A stretch of 64,000 bases of DNA, from assembly GCA_019843655.1 (NCBI GenBank), contig JACDQD010000006.1, positions 19,486,246 to 19,550,245 of the forward strand, written 5' to 3'. The notes beneath the pieces are model-generated. The model was not told the origin of the DNA and searched no databases. It saw nothing but the letters and a program-made list of their open reading frames with translations. This DNA comes from Lethocerus indicus. Its lineage: Eukaryota; Arthropoda; Insecta; Hemiptera; Belostomatidae. The position numbers and the translations under genes were made by a program. Positions 10,653 to 23,726 of this stretch are shown here, one piece after another. Position 1 is the first letter of the stretch. The number at the start of each line of letters is the position of its first letter.

Positions 10653-10979
10653 CTGTAACAACATATTCAACTTTTAGAATTCATGTAAATATTTAAATTA
10701 TTATTTTAAATTAATAAAAATGTTAAATATAAAAAATGATTGTATTATTATTTATATACAACGTAAAAATAATTAATTATTTATTATATTATTATTATAT
10801 GATCACTCAAGAAATATCGAATTGAAGAAACAGTTGAATATAATTAGTGTGCGTAAATTTTCAAGAAGTAGTACATATTTTTAAAATTAATTGTTTAAGG
10901 CCATTTCGGGCTTTGAGTTATAAGACTGCCCCTCGGATATATCATTATGCTTCATAATTTCAGCCTACGAAAAACTGCT

Positions 10980-10983
<4 letters not shown>
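10653..10983. other. Very AT-rich spacer
   Basis: Almost entirely A and T between the mini-exon candidate and the CT microsatellite. Nothing recognised. Confidence 0.6.

Positions 10984-11070
<87 letters not shown>
10984..11070 (+). repeat. (CT)n microsatellite, about 43 units
   Basis: An 87-bp nearly perfect CT run, the longest in the window. It forms a boundary between AT-rich DNA on the left and a GC-rich island on the right. Confidence 0.97.
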
Positions 11071-11071
<1 letters not shown>

Positions 11072-11742
11072 CGGCTGGGAGGGAATTTTATAAATATAAA
11101 CGGCCGCTGTTGAGGATTTACGAGAAGTGGTCGGGCCGGGATGAAAGTAGGAGTCATTTAACGGCCGAATATTGCCCAGGCCTCCGGGAATGTATCATTG
11201 GGTTGAAAACCGCCGCCATTGTGGTCGGCATTTATCACGCTGGTTGCTAGAGGGATGAGGGGGTCGGGGATGAGGGGTTCGGGGGTCGACGGACGCATGC
11301 ATAAAACTCCGCCCTGTCGCCTTGCCAACTCGGGCCCAATAAATTTCTTCGGCGACGACGAGGAGAGTTCAGCCGGCCCCTCACCCCCTGTTTTTTTCAC
11401 CCGTCCCCCTTCCCCACCCAACAAACCTGCCTCTCTTTGACAAAGATTTATCTCATTACATATCCCACACTCCTGGTCCACGTCCGGGGCAGAAAAATTA
11501 CAAAAAATATAGGATCTACTACATTCTGCTGAATCCTCGAAGGTCTGTGATTGAATGGGTATCGACGTAGTGTCTTCATGCATTTTAATATATTACACTA
11601 ATTATTATTTACTAGGACTAAGATTTTATAAAATTAATCAAACCAGGTAATATAATAATAGGACTCCAGAAGTATTTTTGTTTAACGAGAACATTTTTGT
11701 TTGAGTGATAATAATACTATATTTTATTCTAACTTATTCGCG
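11071..11742. other. GC-rich island, no recognised gene
   Basis: GC-rich from about 11080 to 11440, then AT-rich. A 141-codon minus-strand open frame spans it but has a Pro/Gly-rich composition and no domain. Two nearly identical units reading GGGATGAGGGGTTCGGGG are adjacent near 11253-11285. Confidence 0.45.
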
Positions 11743-11967
11743 ATGAATAATAGTATTACCATTTTAGAAATGGGGGAACAAGGGGAAACGTTAAATTATT
11801 TAGGCGAAGTGCGAGAGAAAACCGCAAAAGACCTCCCCATAACACCTAATTATAATGGCATAATCCGCTTCTTCCACGGTATGAAAGATGAGTGTATTCC
11901 ATGCGACATTGAGAGGATGTATAAAAACCGCATTACAGTGGGTCAACCGGACAATCTCCTATCTTGA
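11743..11967 (+). CDS. Small ORF, 74 codons, unknown protein
   Basis: ATG at 11743 with G at -3 opens a frame ending at the TGA at 11965-11967. It begins MNNSITILEMGEQGETLNY and contains FFHGMKDECIPCDIERMY. Charged residues are evenly spread and there is no low-complexity run, unlike most open frames here. No signal peptide, membrane segment or known domain is visible. There is no supporting splice or polyadenylation evidence, and the frame also stays open upstream to 11701. Chance is a real alternative. Confidence 0.2.
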   Translation: MNNSITILEMGEQGETLNYLGEVREKTAKDLPITPNYNGIIRFFHGMKDECIPCDIERMYKNRITVGQPDNLLS

Positions 11968-12847
11968 GCTCGAGTCCCAGACTAAGCCACGGGCACATAG
12001 ACAAGTCATTTTTGCCCCAATGTAGAAACAGGTCCCCGGTATACAAAGGGGGTGGGGGCCCCCTTACGTACCGCCCGCCTACACGAGGCGCAATTCTACG
12101 AGTCACGGAACAAAGTTTAAAGGCGGTCTGACAAAAAAAAGGGGAGGAAGAAAGAAAAAAGTAAAAACCTGGTACGAAATATAGAAAAAAAGGAGAGAGT
12201 GGCTCGTCTGCAAATAAAACGCCGACTTCTCCTTAATGACACCTCCTAATAATAAGTTAGCGGGCCTTGCAACAGGGCACTGCCATTAGCTTCCCCCCGA
12301 GCACTGCGCACACCTCCTCGTTACAACAAACACAATAATGACCTCCGCTCTTCCACGTTTCACCAACGGCCTTTCTTTCCTTTTAGCAAAAGACAGGTCT
12401 AATTTAAAATTGCACTTCTTTCTGTACGAACGTTTGAACTTTTTCCATGTTCTCATGTAAAAAAAAAGGTAAGGAGCGCCGAGTCATATATTATTCAGAA
12501 TAATAGCCAGCTACGGACTGGGAATGTAACGGAGTTCAAATTGCTTATTCTCCCATTTACGGGCCGTTCTCGAGTCCGGGGCCGTGTTTCGGATAATGTT
12601 CTCCCGGCTATAGCCTGGCTATAGCTGGCTTTCTTTTCAAACACCAGGAAGCACTCACATCTAAACATGAGTAGAACAAGGACAAGGATTTCATTGAGTT
12701 CCTAAGACTTTCGTTCAATTATTAATATATAGTCTTATTGCAAATCTGTTGAATCATATACTCTCATAGCCTTAATTCACTTTTACTCAAGCAACAAGCG
12801 ACGTTAAAAATTCATCCTTGTCTTTATGATTCTGATTGAATTCGATT

Positions 12848-12849
<2 letters not shown>
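11968..12849. other. Spacer without recognised genes
   Basis: Mixed composition with A-rich stretches near 12125-12200 and a short near-tandem GGCTATAGCCTGGCTATAGC at about 12606. No open frame or domain of note. Confidence 0.5.
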
Positions 12850-12915
<66 letters not shown>

Positions 12916-12916
12916 A

Positions 12917-12955
<39 letters not shown>
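12850..12955 (+). repeat. Compound (TA)n-(TG)n microsatellite
   Basis: About 30 TA units (12850-12911) pass through a short TGTATGTATATG transition into about 15 TG units (to about 12953). TA runs can extrude as cruciforms and TG runs can adopt Z-DNA. All open frames across this site are repeat artefacts. Confidence 0.97.
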
Positions 12956-12956
<1 letters not shown>

Positions 12957-15900
12957 GAATATTCCAAACAGTTTCAGTCTCTGAAACACTTTTCTTCGAT
13001 TGGTGAACAGTTGGGGTTAAAAATTCTTGCAATCCCAGGAATAGTCGGATCGAGATTGGGTTCGATATCACGATTGGGTAGAACCCTTTCTAAATTTACG
13101 ATCGTCCTTTCAAATAAAAAGGACCACTTCTTCTAATCTGCGGAATATTCTGTCTTTCTGTCGTCCAAACGGGCTACGTGAAACTATCTTCCCAAGGACA
13201 GGAGTCTCCCCGTAAAGGGAACTACCGGGAAAGGATCGACCACGAAAGCTATTCCACGACGAAACTAAGAAAACAAACAAACACTACCGGTTTTTATAAC
13301 TCGCCGCTGACCTCCACCAATGTTTTATTGCCGCCCGGACCAATCCCCGGCCTTTTCAGTTTACATTTACAGCTTCCAATACCTATATTTGATTTATGGA
13401 AAAAGATAAATCGAAAAATTTAATTTCACGTGTTAACGGATTTTGATCTTGTCAAATTTTTTATTGAATTTAAATATGATTCATAATAAAATATTTATTC
13501 AATGTTCAGTTCAACGAATTGATATTTATGAAGATAAGGGAATACGTTCATCATAGAATTAAGAGGGAAGCATGTGCTTCATGTTGAACTGTTTATTTTA
13601 CAATGTAGACCATTCGATAAAACCAACGATTGTTAATTTCATGTATCTAAAAGAATTCTGGTTTTGAAATTTTGATTGCTTGATAAATTTTGTAATAATT
13701 ATGGTATTCGAAACGACAGAAATCCGTCCTGGAGGAGAACACAATTAATTATGCTACAAATTCTCCGCTTTAAATTGTTTTATCATTGTCTATTCCCGGC
13801 GTCTGAAAAGCCGTCTGTATTCGACGCCGTAATACATTTAGCGCTTCGTCACGTGTCCCTGTTACCGTTTTCAAGCCCAACGATGGGAAAGGGTCAAGAA
13901 TGATGGGATGAAACTGTCGCTAAAACTGTAGACCTCCTCCGTCGGCCGCAATATGACCGCGCTGTTTTCCACGCTGTTGAGCTTTCCAGGACGTGCCCAT
14001 TAGGAGGCCCTGATGCCCAGTAAAACCCACTCTTTTTTCTTATCCAACCTAGCCCCGTCCCAAGTATTGTTTTCTCGCGCTTCGTTGAACACGCCCCACC
14101 TTGCGTGTCCCAACTGATTTAGCACCGATGTCTCGTTGGGATTAAAACGCATTGACATGTTAATATTCCTTGATAAGTTTTGTATTAGGTAATTTGTAAC
14201 TAAGCCTAATGTTTAGAAAAAATATTTTACCGTTTTATTTTATTATGTTAGAAATTATTAATGGAAAGCCAATGCATGCCATAATTCCAATACATGGATA
14301 TTTTGGAAAGATATTGCATGTTGCCAAGCTATAAAACTCTGAGCTATTGGAACAATAACCCTCGTCCTGTTAGGCTTAGATTTAGACTGATAGATTAATT
14401 TAATAATAACCTAATTATTGGATTTTCTACAGGGAAAAACCAGTCTACAGTAAGGAGATAACCAACTAACTATTTCCGTAAAGGGATTTGGTTTTATTGT
14501 TTTTAATTTAGATCAAGCTCCCTTGTCTTTCTTCAGAATTTACATTCATAATTTATTAGTTATTTAAACAATTTTATTAAAAGTAGTGTTTTCCAAAGAT
14601 ATTTACTTAAAATTAAAAAAAAATCGGTGCGCATTTTTCGAAATAAGTTTTCGAAAAAATGTGCAGCACACAATACCTTCATTTCCGCTTTCATCATTTT
14701 TGAGGCCCAGGTGTATCATTGTAACATCCGCAGGAGAGTACGGGACCCCGCCGCTAAAGGTCCGCGTCCCTACTAAAGAAGTCATGGGCGGTAGGGTCTC
14801 AGAAAACCTGAAGAAGTTTAAACTTTCAGGGGGCCCCGAAGGGACGGCCAGGGCAAGAAGAGGGTCCCGCGGGACTATCCTGGTAGGTCTGCAGCCGAAA
14901 TTCCTTTTTCCTTTCGAAACGTACAATAATGTGGACCCCTATGATTGTAATTGATATCCCCTGAGCGGTAAGGTGGCCGGTAGAAGGTCCTCGAGGATGG
15001 CAGGTACAGAGGGTGTTTGACAAACTTGACGCATCCTGAAGTATAAAGTAGGGTGATGGGAAATGCTACGCTGGATGGTTTCCCAGAACGCTCGTCTTAT
15101 ATGAACATAATACAAACCTTATATTTCTTAAATAAGGGCAGGCCTCCGCGACAATGAATTATTCAACGCAGTATATATCAGAAGTTAGTTAGCCTTAACT
15201 TGTATTTCTTGTTATTACTAGTAGCGATATATATATCTATTCTCAATTATCATATTATTTATTTATTTTCAAAAATTCTTCCAGTACGGAAAAAATCCTG
15301 ACTAATAGGAATCCTAGAATCCTATAGAATCCTGACTAGTCTAATGGGAATCCCCAATACCGACCGATAGTCATCAAGAGTGCCGGGAGGATTTGAAAGC
15401 TATTCCTGGATTCGTCGATTAAAATTAACGCGCCCATTGTGTTTGGCAACTAGGGGCGGCGGCGCTACAGTAATCGCTGCATTTAGGTAGCAAACTGCAG
15501 ATTTGTTGGACGGCTATTATCGCTTAGGCGACCGTCACAGATCGGATTAATAGGAGCAGCCCATCTCCCCCGCTTTCCAATGCTAACCTCTGAGGCCATT
15601 ATCCTGTGCCCAGTATTGTTGTCTATCCTGAAAGGTAATTACAGATAAACCCTATCTCTCAACACCCGGATGACGATCCGGTTTGAAGGATTCCTATCGC
15701 TTCGATCCGGCCTGAATCGCTGTCTCAAACAATTGACTATAAACAGCGCATAACGTGAAAATTCATCCAACCCGCTTTTCCCCAACCAATATCGCTATAA
15801 AATAAAGATATAAGCCATTGTCAATTGTTCTCCTTAAGCATAATAAATTTTAAAATCTTCTAGTCCCCATAGGTGTGTTGTCTGATTTGATAACCTGGAT

Positions 15901-18900
15901 CCCGTCTACAATAATATTGGCCGCCCTTATCAGTCGCGTACAAAGTAGATTTCTATACATCAGAATTTCTATGCCGACCTGCGGACATAGTGCAGCATAA
16001 CTTGGTCCACAATTTAGGAGTTATTGGTTTTCCGACAGTCAATATATGCAGGGGAGACCATAACCCGCACACAATTTACAGCGGTAGGGTTTGTGGACTA
16101 GGTGGGGGGCTTGCGGAGAAGGCAGGTCTCAGTATTCCGCGGAGGAAGCATAAACTAATAACAGTTTATTAAATTCCAGCGCGGGAGAACGGGCCCGGGG
16201 TTTGAGATCGCCTCCTTCCGTATTAAATAAGTTACCTTGAGAGCGGGCCGGATATGGCGCCGTCGTGGACCCAAAAGGCACTCGCGTAAATCACCATTCG
16301 TGTGGTGGGAAGCTCGTCGATATCGGCCCCCTAATTATAGACATCCTCTGATTGCGTTTCGTAATAATTTGTTTTACACCGGGTGCTTTTATCTTAAGCG
16401 CGTACTGTAACTGCGACTAAATTTTGCACGACTCTGATTAGACAATACTGTATTAAGGGACGTATGATTTTCGCAAATAGCGTGGTTTATAATTACACTA
16501 AAATTACACCACGTTCTAGAATTATGAATAGAATACCGTGTCACCCTTTTGAATTGAACTGCAGCTGCTTCTTTGACTCCTAACTATAATTTAATCCTGA
16601 TTAATGCAGCAATAATCTTCAAGGAGACGAAACGGGAGACTGTTAGTGAAGCCTCTAAACACTGTGCCAAATCAAAACGAACTGACGGACCGAATTTTCC
16701 TCATTCAGAAAGTTCTTGTGGTTAAACGACTGACGCTCGCTAATCCCAGCATACTAATTAGAGTTTCAAATTATACTATAAGACAAGTATTTATATATTC
16801 GGGCTCTAATGACAATATTCGTGTTCTAAATGACTTCCTCACACACAATATTCTGTCCTCACTCGCTGATCTGGTCCAATACTGGTTTTTCGCCATGTTG
16901 TTTAATATTCTGTCAGTAAATTAGTTTATCACATGTCCAAAGTGTGATGACATTACAAAACCGGGATCCGCGGACCACGTGACGGGTATCTTTCCGATAT
17001 CGTTTGAAGCAGTTCTATTGAAAAGCAACGAAACAAAATATGAGAATTTACAGATTACATTTTCGACTCCAGTCAAAGGGGCGTCTTCAAAAGCAAGGAT
17101 GGAATATTTTATTCATAATTCACGAGTTTGATTTCAATTCATGCTAATTACAGTTCCACTGAGTATTATAATACGAGGATATTCTCGTCCCCCGCTTTTT
17201 TCGCAGGCAGAATAAAGATTGGCCTTATTTTGTAAAAATCATCAGCATGTTTTTCTAGTGGCAAAGTAAGTAACACCAAATATCAAAGTTTAAGAATTCT
17301 CACAGGCCACTCTACACTACATTCGCACAAACCCTAACAGCAATAGTGAAGAAGTACGATAATTAAAAGTATTTCCGAAGTTCCAGTGAAATGATATCTC
17401 CAAGTTAGTTACTTTACAGTAGATGATTTTATAAAATGACGTGAAATCAAACCTGCATTAATTTTGTTCAAGTTAACGTTCCCTTCTCGGAAAATGCATT
17501 CTACATTTTGAGTCTGCTTTTTTTTTTTAAGAAACTTCCAACTTTACTTCTCCGCCAACGCGAGTTTTGAATTCATCATTCGCCGCCGACTCTACTGGAC
17601 CATGCCGCAAAGATAAAGTCCAGCGCACGGGGAAAAAAAAGTTTTGAACACAAATTCGATTTCAGAAAATGTGTAGGAGTTGTTGGGGTGGCGGGTGGAT
17701 GGTGGGGGGGGGAGGGGGATTGCAAGCCGACCGGCGATAACGTCAGGGAAAACAGACCCTCTTTTTTTTTCAGGGGTAAGAGCGGTAAAAATTGTTCAGG
17801 GAGTGGAAGAAGAAGAATAAGAATAAGAAGTAGGAGGGAAGAAGGGAGAACTTGAATCCCGGGCACTATTTGTCTTTGCCGGCGGGATAATAAGAATGGG
17901 CCAGCCGCGCCGCTTGTCATGAGCCGCAAGGAGGAGTTTTTTGCGATTAGATAACGAGATTGCTCGGGTTTCGCCTTAGGGAAAAATCCATTGCCGGGAC
18001 CCTCCATTAGCCAACAGCTCATGGCCTAGCCTTTTTATCTCTCCGCCCTTTGAAAAATTATTACACCACAAACATGAACAACGAAAGAAACAATTGTTTT
18101 TATTGTCCGGTATACTGCAGTGGTGGCAATCCTGATTGTCGAGTTTACGCCATTAAAAACACACTACTAAAGTTTTTGACGTAATTCTCCTGATGATGCA
18201 AAGTCACAAGCTCTATATCGTAAGACCCAATCGGGGAAATAGTTTTCAGTTATCTCTTGTGTATCCTAAGGTACGTCGTAATTCTCAGTGTAATATGCTG
18301 GCATGTAATTATCCTGTACGCAGGATGCAGTTAATGTGCGCTGGGGCCGAACGATCTCTCGACCCATACACCAGTACTCCTCTGGTGTCCGTCGTGGGAA
18401 CAAAAATCAGGAAATGTAGACAGGAAATCACAATAATGATCGTATCCCAAACCCTCGGCGACTCCCCCATGCCATTGCAAGAGCACATCATTCCTTCTTT
18501 CATATCCTGAATTTTAAAGGGTTACCAAGATACACGCCGATCGAATATTTGTCATTAATTCCGCTATGAATTCGAATTAGGATCCGGTAGAGCAGAGGTC
18601 AAGGGGCCGCGGTAGGAAACGGTCTAGTTAAGAGCGGGTTTCGTAATGCGAAAGATAAACAGGGTGTACATAATCCCGTTTCTGTATCATTGTCCGTGTC
18701 CGCAGCTAAGCCCCCTCTCATCCACTCGGCCCGGGACCACAACTTATATTTAATTGGTCATTAGTGCGGTCGGAAATCCGGTTGCCCCCGCTTCATTGCA
18801 CCCGAGTTAGTGCGAAATGCACTTGAAATAAGGGCAGAAATATTGAAATATAAGCGTAATTACATTTTAAACGCCTCCATAACGAGGAAACACCAGGCTC

Positions 18901-18960
18901 ACATTTTGGTTTCCTTTTATATTGCTATATATATTGCTATAAATTCTTTAATTTTTCCAG
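12956..18960. other. Long spacer with GC-rich islands, no supported gene
   Basis: GC-rich patches stand at about 13900-14110, 14720-15010, 15420-15760, 16180-16340 and 17560-18040. Open frames of 75-148 codons occur in or near them but lack domains. The longest (17576-18022, minus) runs through homopolymers and a poly-Leu/Pro stretch. Near 15287-15355 the motif AATCCT recurs five times in imperfect copies. I find no gene I can support in these 6 kb. Confidence 0.5.
15287..15355 (+). repeat. Imperfect short repeats of an AATCCT motif
   Basis: AATCCTGACTA occurs twice, with further AATCCTAGAATCCTATAG and GGAATCC copies between and after. This looks like local slippage duplication. Confidence 0.5.
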
Positions 18961-19113
18961 TTCACAAAATATTGTGATTCATCTATTTATAAATTTCAAT
19001 ATAAAAGCAAAGTCGAAACATATCAAGAATGCAGAATACACGATACAAATATTCTGAGCGTTTGGAATAAATGTTATTTAGATCTCACCGACACAGTACA
19101 CATTGTAAAGTAA
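18961..19113 (+). CDS. Candidate terminal coding exon, unknown protein
   Basis: A good acceptor (TTCTTTAATTTTTCCAG) ends at 18960. The next 50 codons are open in phase 0 and stop at TAA 19111-19113. The frame begins FTKYCDSSIYKFQYKSKVET and ends LDLTDTVHIVK. It has three cysteines and a varied composition, although the surrounding DNA is AT-rich and full of stops. No family is recognised. A 50-codon frame after one acceptor is only mildly unusual, so this remains a candidate. Confidence 0.22.
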   Translation, partial: FTKYCDSSIYKFQYKSKVETYQECRIHDTNILSVWNKCYLDLTDTVHIVK

Positions 19114-21477
19114 AACCCAACAGAAAGAGAAAATCTATAACCGGAAAAAATAATAATAAATAATCTAATTTGACATTAAAACTTATTGGGAAACGTCATC
19201 TCGGTACAGTCCCCAACCTTAAATCTTGGTACTTGAGACAGCCGTGCGAATAAATAAATCCCTAACCCTCCTTTTTTTCAATTCGTTGAACAAACACAAA
19301 CGGCTCGCCAACGAAATCTCGGCCTTAATGAAATTAGAGCGAAAACATCGAGGGGGAGCCCGTTTAAATGTATACAGATGGTCCCGCCAATTGCCTCGAA
19401 TATAACTCCAGGAAAAGTGGCGCTCGCCCCTGGAAACGACGCCACTAATTGAAACGTGTTTGTCGCGCGGGTTTTGAATATTTATTCGGAAATTAATTGT
19501 TCTTTCGGGACTCACCCCTCCGGTTCCCAACCTCGCCCCTCACCATTGGGCTAGCGGCCCATTAAACTAAACCCTCCGTCTTTTTCCCTTCTTCCCCTTC
19601 AGAAAACATATGATTTCCGTTCCGCCCACTTTAAAATATCACTTCCGCCCAATCGGGATCGAATCGATACGGGGAAAATAAGAACAGTTACGAGCCACAA
19701 AATATCTGTTGAAATATTTTGGATACTGTGATATTTCAATATCTTACAGCCACTCGATTTATCCATCAATTACTACCAGCTACTGGCTGGCTCTTGGTCT
19801 GCGGTTGGCCAGAGGCAACTTCTGATTATCACGAAAGCCAACAGCCACTAACAAGTAACTATTAATTACTGAGACGTTCTAGTGATTGTTCAATAACAGT
19901 GTTAACAGGACGTTAAAGGAGAAAATAATTTTATCCAAAATATGAAATGTTTTAAATTTCTGTACTATAATATAAAAAAACTGTAAATTTATTCGTCAAT
20001 ATAATTATATTCATTCGAAATAAATAATTAATATACTGCAAATGGAATACAGAAAATATAAATCGGTCGGATGTTTTAAAATTGTGTACATAATAAAGTA
20101 TTCCTTTCGGAGAAATTTCTGTTCTAAAATTTTTAAATATCAAATATCTCCCTTTGACTGTAAATCGTACTCTTCGGGCCATAAAAATAACACCCTGGGC
20201 GGAAATGTCGCGTTCGTTTTCACAATTCAACTGAGCACATTAAAATATAGGTTAGCTTTGTTCGTACCGGGCTGGGACAATGAGAGCGGTAAAGTTGGGG
20301 CTAGCGACTGGCTCGGGGAACGCTTGCACAGAATAAAACCACCGCCCACCTCTTTTGTACCGTAATATGAAAATTCGACCCATTGTTGCAGACTTGAATA
20401 AACCAAATTTATGGAAAACAGCTGAGATACATTAAGCGGACCGACGAACCCGCCCCCTAATGCTTTTTACAATTATGCGTCTTGCGTGTAATTATCGGGG
20501 CGTGGTACTAGAGGGGAGGAATAGAACATTTTCAGATATGCAAATCGTCCATCCCCAACCCACCCTTCTGATTGTGTAACGCCCCTTAAATACCGATGCC
20601 CAGGTTTCTGTATCCCGGAAATTGTGTTCCTTTAAAATCAAGAGATAAATTACAATTTATTTTCGTTTTCCAAGCAGTACAAGCCTTTGGAAGTGAACTG
20701 CTTGCTGCTGAACCATGAGGGGGGGATAATTCTTATTTCAACCCCCGACAGCTGAAAACTAATGATGACCGCAGGGTAATGTTATACGGGTATTTTTAAA
20801 TTATCTCTCACTAAATAAAGGGAAGCAAAATGAAGGATGAATATTTAAATTGAAAATACCCTATTTTATCATACCCATATTCTTTACATCCCAAACTCTT
20901 GATAATATCTTCATTTTCTTAATATTACAGATAAATATTCTACTTTGTTATACTCGTCGACCATATGATCATATGATTTTGTAGAGGAATTTTGTGAAAT
21001 GGTAGCTCAAAAATCGGTGCGCGTATTGCTAGAGAAGAGTATGGAATTTTCAGTTCGCTGCAACAAACATTCCAAACATTAACGTGCCCATTTTGTGTAA
21101 CGTGTTCTATGCTGATTTTTTTCTGCCTGCCAACCTAATTACTCAAGAAACTGTCCATTTCTGTGTAAATATCCGGACGACACGGCTGTGTGAGCCCGCA
21201 TGCATTTCGTTAATGATATTTTAAACGACTTTTTAGGATGGTATTTCAGAAGAAAATCCGGAAACAGTTGGGGCCCCGCGAATCATAAACCCTTTAGGAG
21301 AGCCGCTGGAACTTGAAGCATGGCCGCCCGTACGCGGGCCAAGTCGACAATTTGCATAACAAATAGCTGTTTGAAGATGTTGGTAGCGCCGAGTACACAC
21401 ACACACACTCACACTCACGCACACGCACAGGCGCCCGCCCACCGCCAGCGCGGATCCCCGACCAACAACTAACTTAC
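19114..21477. other. Spacer without recognised genes
   Basis: A GC-rich patch at about 19370-19680 lies in AT-rich DNA. A perfect 14-bp palindrome (CATATGATCATATG) lies at about 20963-20976. An AC/TC-rich simple repeat is at 21393-21430. Confidence 0.5.
21393..21430 (+). repeat. AC-rich imperfect microsatellite
   Basis: ACACAC units interrupted by TC and GC, about 38 bp. It produces a Val-Cys-Ser repeat in an overlapping minus-strand open frame that should not be taken as protein. Confidence 0.85.
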
Positions 21478-21580
21478 TGCCAATTAATCGGCAAACTGCT
21501 AAATTAATGGCCTCTCCATTCCCCATCCACCCCCAACAACCCACCCCCACCCCGCAGCCACCCCATGCCGCTGCCGCCAT
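21478..21580 (-). CDS. Candidate first coding exon (34 codons), unknown protein
   Basis: ATG at 21580 on the minus strand opens MAAAAWGGCGVGV, continues through MGNGEAINLAVCRLIG and reaches a consensus donor (GGCA then GTAAGT) at 21478, phase 1. It lies in a GC-rich, CpG-containing island of the kind that often holds promoters. The start context is poor, the N-terminal part is Gly/Ala/Trp-rich and partly follows from C-runs in the DNA, and no acceptor-matched second exon is identified. The alternative is an accidental donor in a GC-rich regulatory island. Confidence 0.17.
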
Positions 21581-23726
21581 ACGGTCCCACCCTAACCGGG
21601 CTTTAAATACAAGTTTATGCTTTTATAAGTTCGAGACTTGAATTGAGATTTTGACTGAAACTTCACCAATAACATTTCTGCCAAATACATTTGTGAAACC
21701 TAATATTTTCTAAGATCAACTAGTTGCACTAGGTATTATCGTCGACACGATTTTTTAAGCACATGGAATGAAATATCAACTTTTAAATATCGGACGTAAT
21801 TAAATTAATCTCTCATCATTTTGAATCATATTTACTACTTAAGCCCGAAATGGCTTCCCTGCGATTAATCGCACTACAAACTGACCTGAAATATGAAAAA
21901 GTATTGAAACGGTATAAATCACTTTAATTAATCTGCTAAATCATTCTAATCCTAAATTTAGAAATAATATTCCTCTTTAATACCATACTAAAATGTTCGA
22001 ATGTGTTTTCAAGAATGGAGTTTGAATGATATTGAACATTTTATATTAATCTAATCGAGATCGTTGAAAATTTTCTTAACGATTAATTTTCTGAATTGGA
22101 ATATTAAAAGAGAACATGTATTTATACAGACAGCGTTCGAACAGTATTTCCTACAATCAAAGTATTGTTCCCGAGATAGAGATTTGGAATGTATTGCTAA
22201 TGAGTGAGCCGGGTAGGCCGGGCGATTCGAAATGTCGAGCGACATATTTTCTTAACTTGCCCCTAAACGATCCGCGAAACTACCCCCGCCCGCTCACCAC
22301 ACCCCAAGCCAATTCGATTTGATCGTATCCGACTCCAATCGGCGGTTTATTGGCGAACGCCGATCGGGTGTGATGATATTGGGTTACAATTTCCGGGGGA
22401 AGCACCGCCAGCCTCAGCCTCGAGGGCCCTCTGACACACCCGGCTGTCCCACTCTGTTCATTAACTGATGTAAATAAGGCCCTGTACCATCCAACCGATA
22501 CCATCCAACCGATAGACCCCAAATTGCCAATTGTAGATTCAGCCGTGGACAAAAATGTCCAGGACATAATTATAGTAGACAAAAACCATGTGTGTATATA
22601 TCGTGGGAGAATATTTACGCTAACAGTTATGATACCTCGGTTTCAAAGTACATTTCGTTAACGATACAAAATGTATGTGTATACGGATATATGTATATCC
22701 GGTCCCTTCCTATTTATTAACATTAACGAAGAAATTCCACACGACACAATCCGCGATTTGCCCCGAAATATGAGGACGACGTTAGGTGAACAGGTGTGTA
22801 TTTCATAATATGGCAAATAATCCTACTTTCTGTCGATACCCGATAACTCATTTATAACTTGTTACTGTCGAGAAATAAATAAACGACTGGCAATGCAAAC
22901 AGGATGCCACACAAGCACTCAATGTGCCAAAGTGACTCGTGCTCAGATCTCAGGACATTTATAGCTTATAGACTCCCGCAATTTTTGTTCAGAAATTGTA
23001 TTTAGAAATTGTAACCCAAATTAGAATTTCGCTTCGGATAAGGTAGGCCCGGGTATTGCTTTTTAATCTTCTCTCGATTTCAACCTGGCAAACCGAATCA
23101 TTTGTGCATGACGGGTTGTTGCCCGGTTCTCTAATTCCGGGTTATAGCCTTTTTCGGGGTACCCCCCCCAAGGCCAATAATATTTCGTGATAAAAGAAAA
23201 TATTGCTCCGGCTTTAGGGGAGGTCGGGCCGGGGTACTACAACCCCGCAGATTGCTTTTCCTTTTGCTAGAACATAAAATATTTTTATCGGGGCCGGGAA
23301 GGGTGGGGAAAATCCTAAAAGTCCGAGCGATTTATGTAGAATTGTTAAATTTGTCTACGATGCCCCGAACCGCGATTTTTGGATCGTAAAGCGGTTTTCC
23401 CTCCTCGTATTCGGTTTGTTTATATGCCACAAATATGGTTTAAACGTGGACGCAATAAGAAATGTTGCGGAATGTGTTAACTTTACATTTGACCACTGGT
23501 GCTTAAAAGGAACAAAAACTATAAAATTATAACTGCATATTATAGTTACACTGTTAACATCATACCATGTGGAAATATTACTTGTTGCAGTAATTTTGAA
23601 CATTATTTTTTCTTCTTCTTATATAAATGGTTCTAAGCGGAATAAAATAATTTTCAGTTTGTCGATGTCCAATCACTACACTGTCTCTTCGCGATGGCAC
23701 ACATTACATTTTTTTATTTTTTACAG
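21581..23726. other. Spacer with islands and a short tandem repeat
   Basis: AT-rich with GC-rich patches at about 22200-22480 and 23040-23320. A 14-bp tandem duplication lies at 22486-22513. No supported gene. Confidence 0.5.
22486..22513 (+). repeat. Perfect 14-bp tandem duplication
   Basis: ACCATCCAACCGAT occurs twice head to tail without mismatch. This suggests a recent slippage duplication. Confidence 0.95.

Noticed and set aside
12804..13136. Open frames of 61-96 codons encoding poly-Ile/Tyr and His/Thr repeats
   Set aside because: They are translations of the TA and TG microsatellites.
10894..21860. Shared 14-mer AAGCCCGAAATGGC near 10906 (minus) and 21842 (plus)
   Set aside because: Several shared 14-mers are expected by chance between 64 kb sequences, and the flanks do not align.
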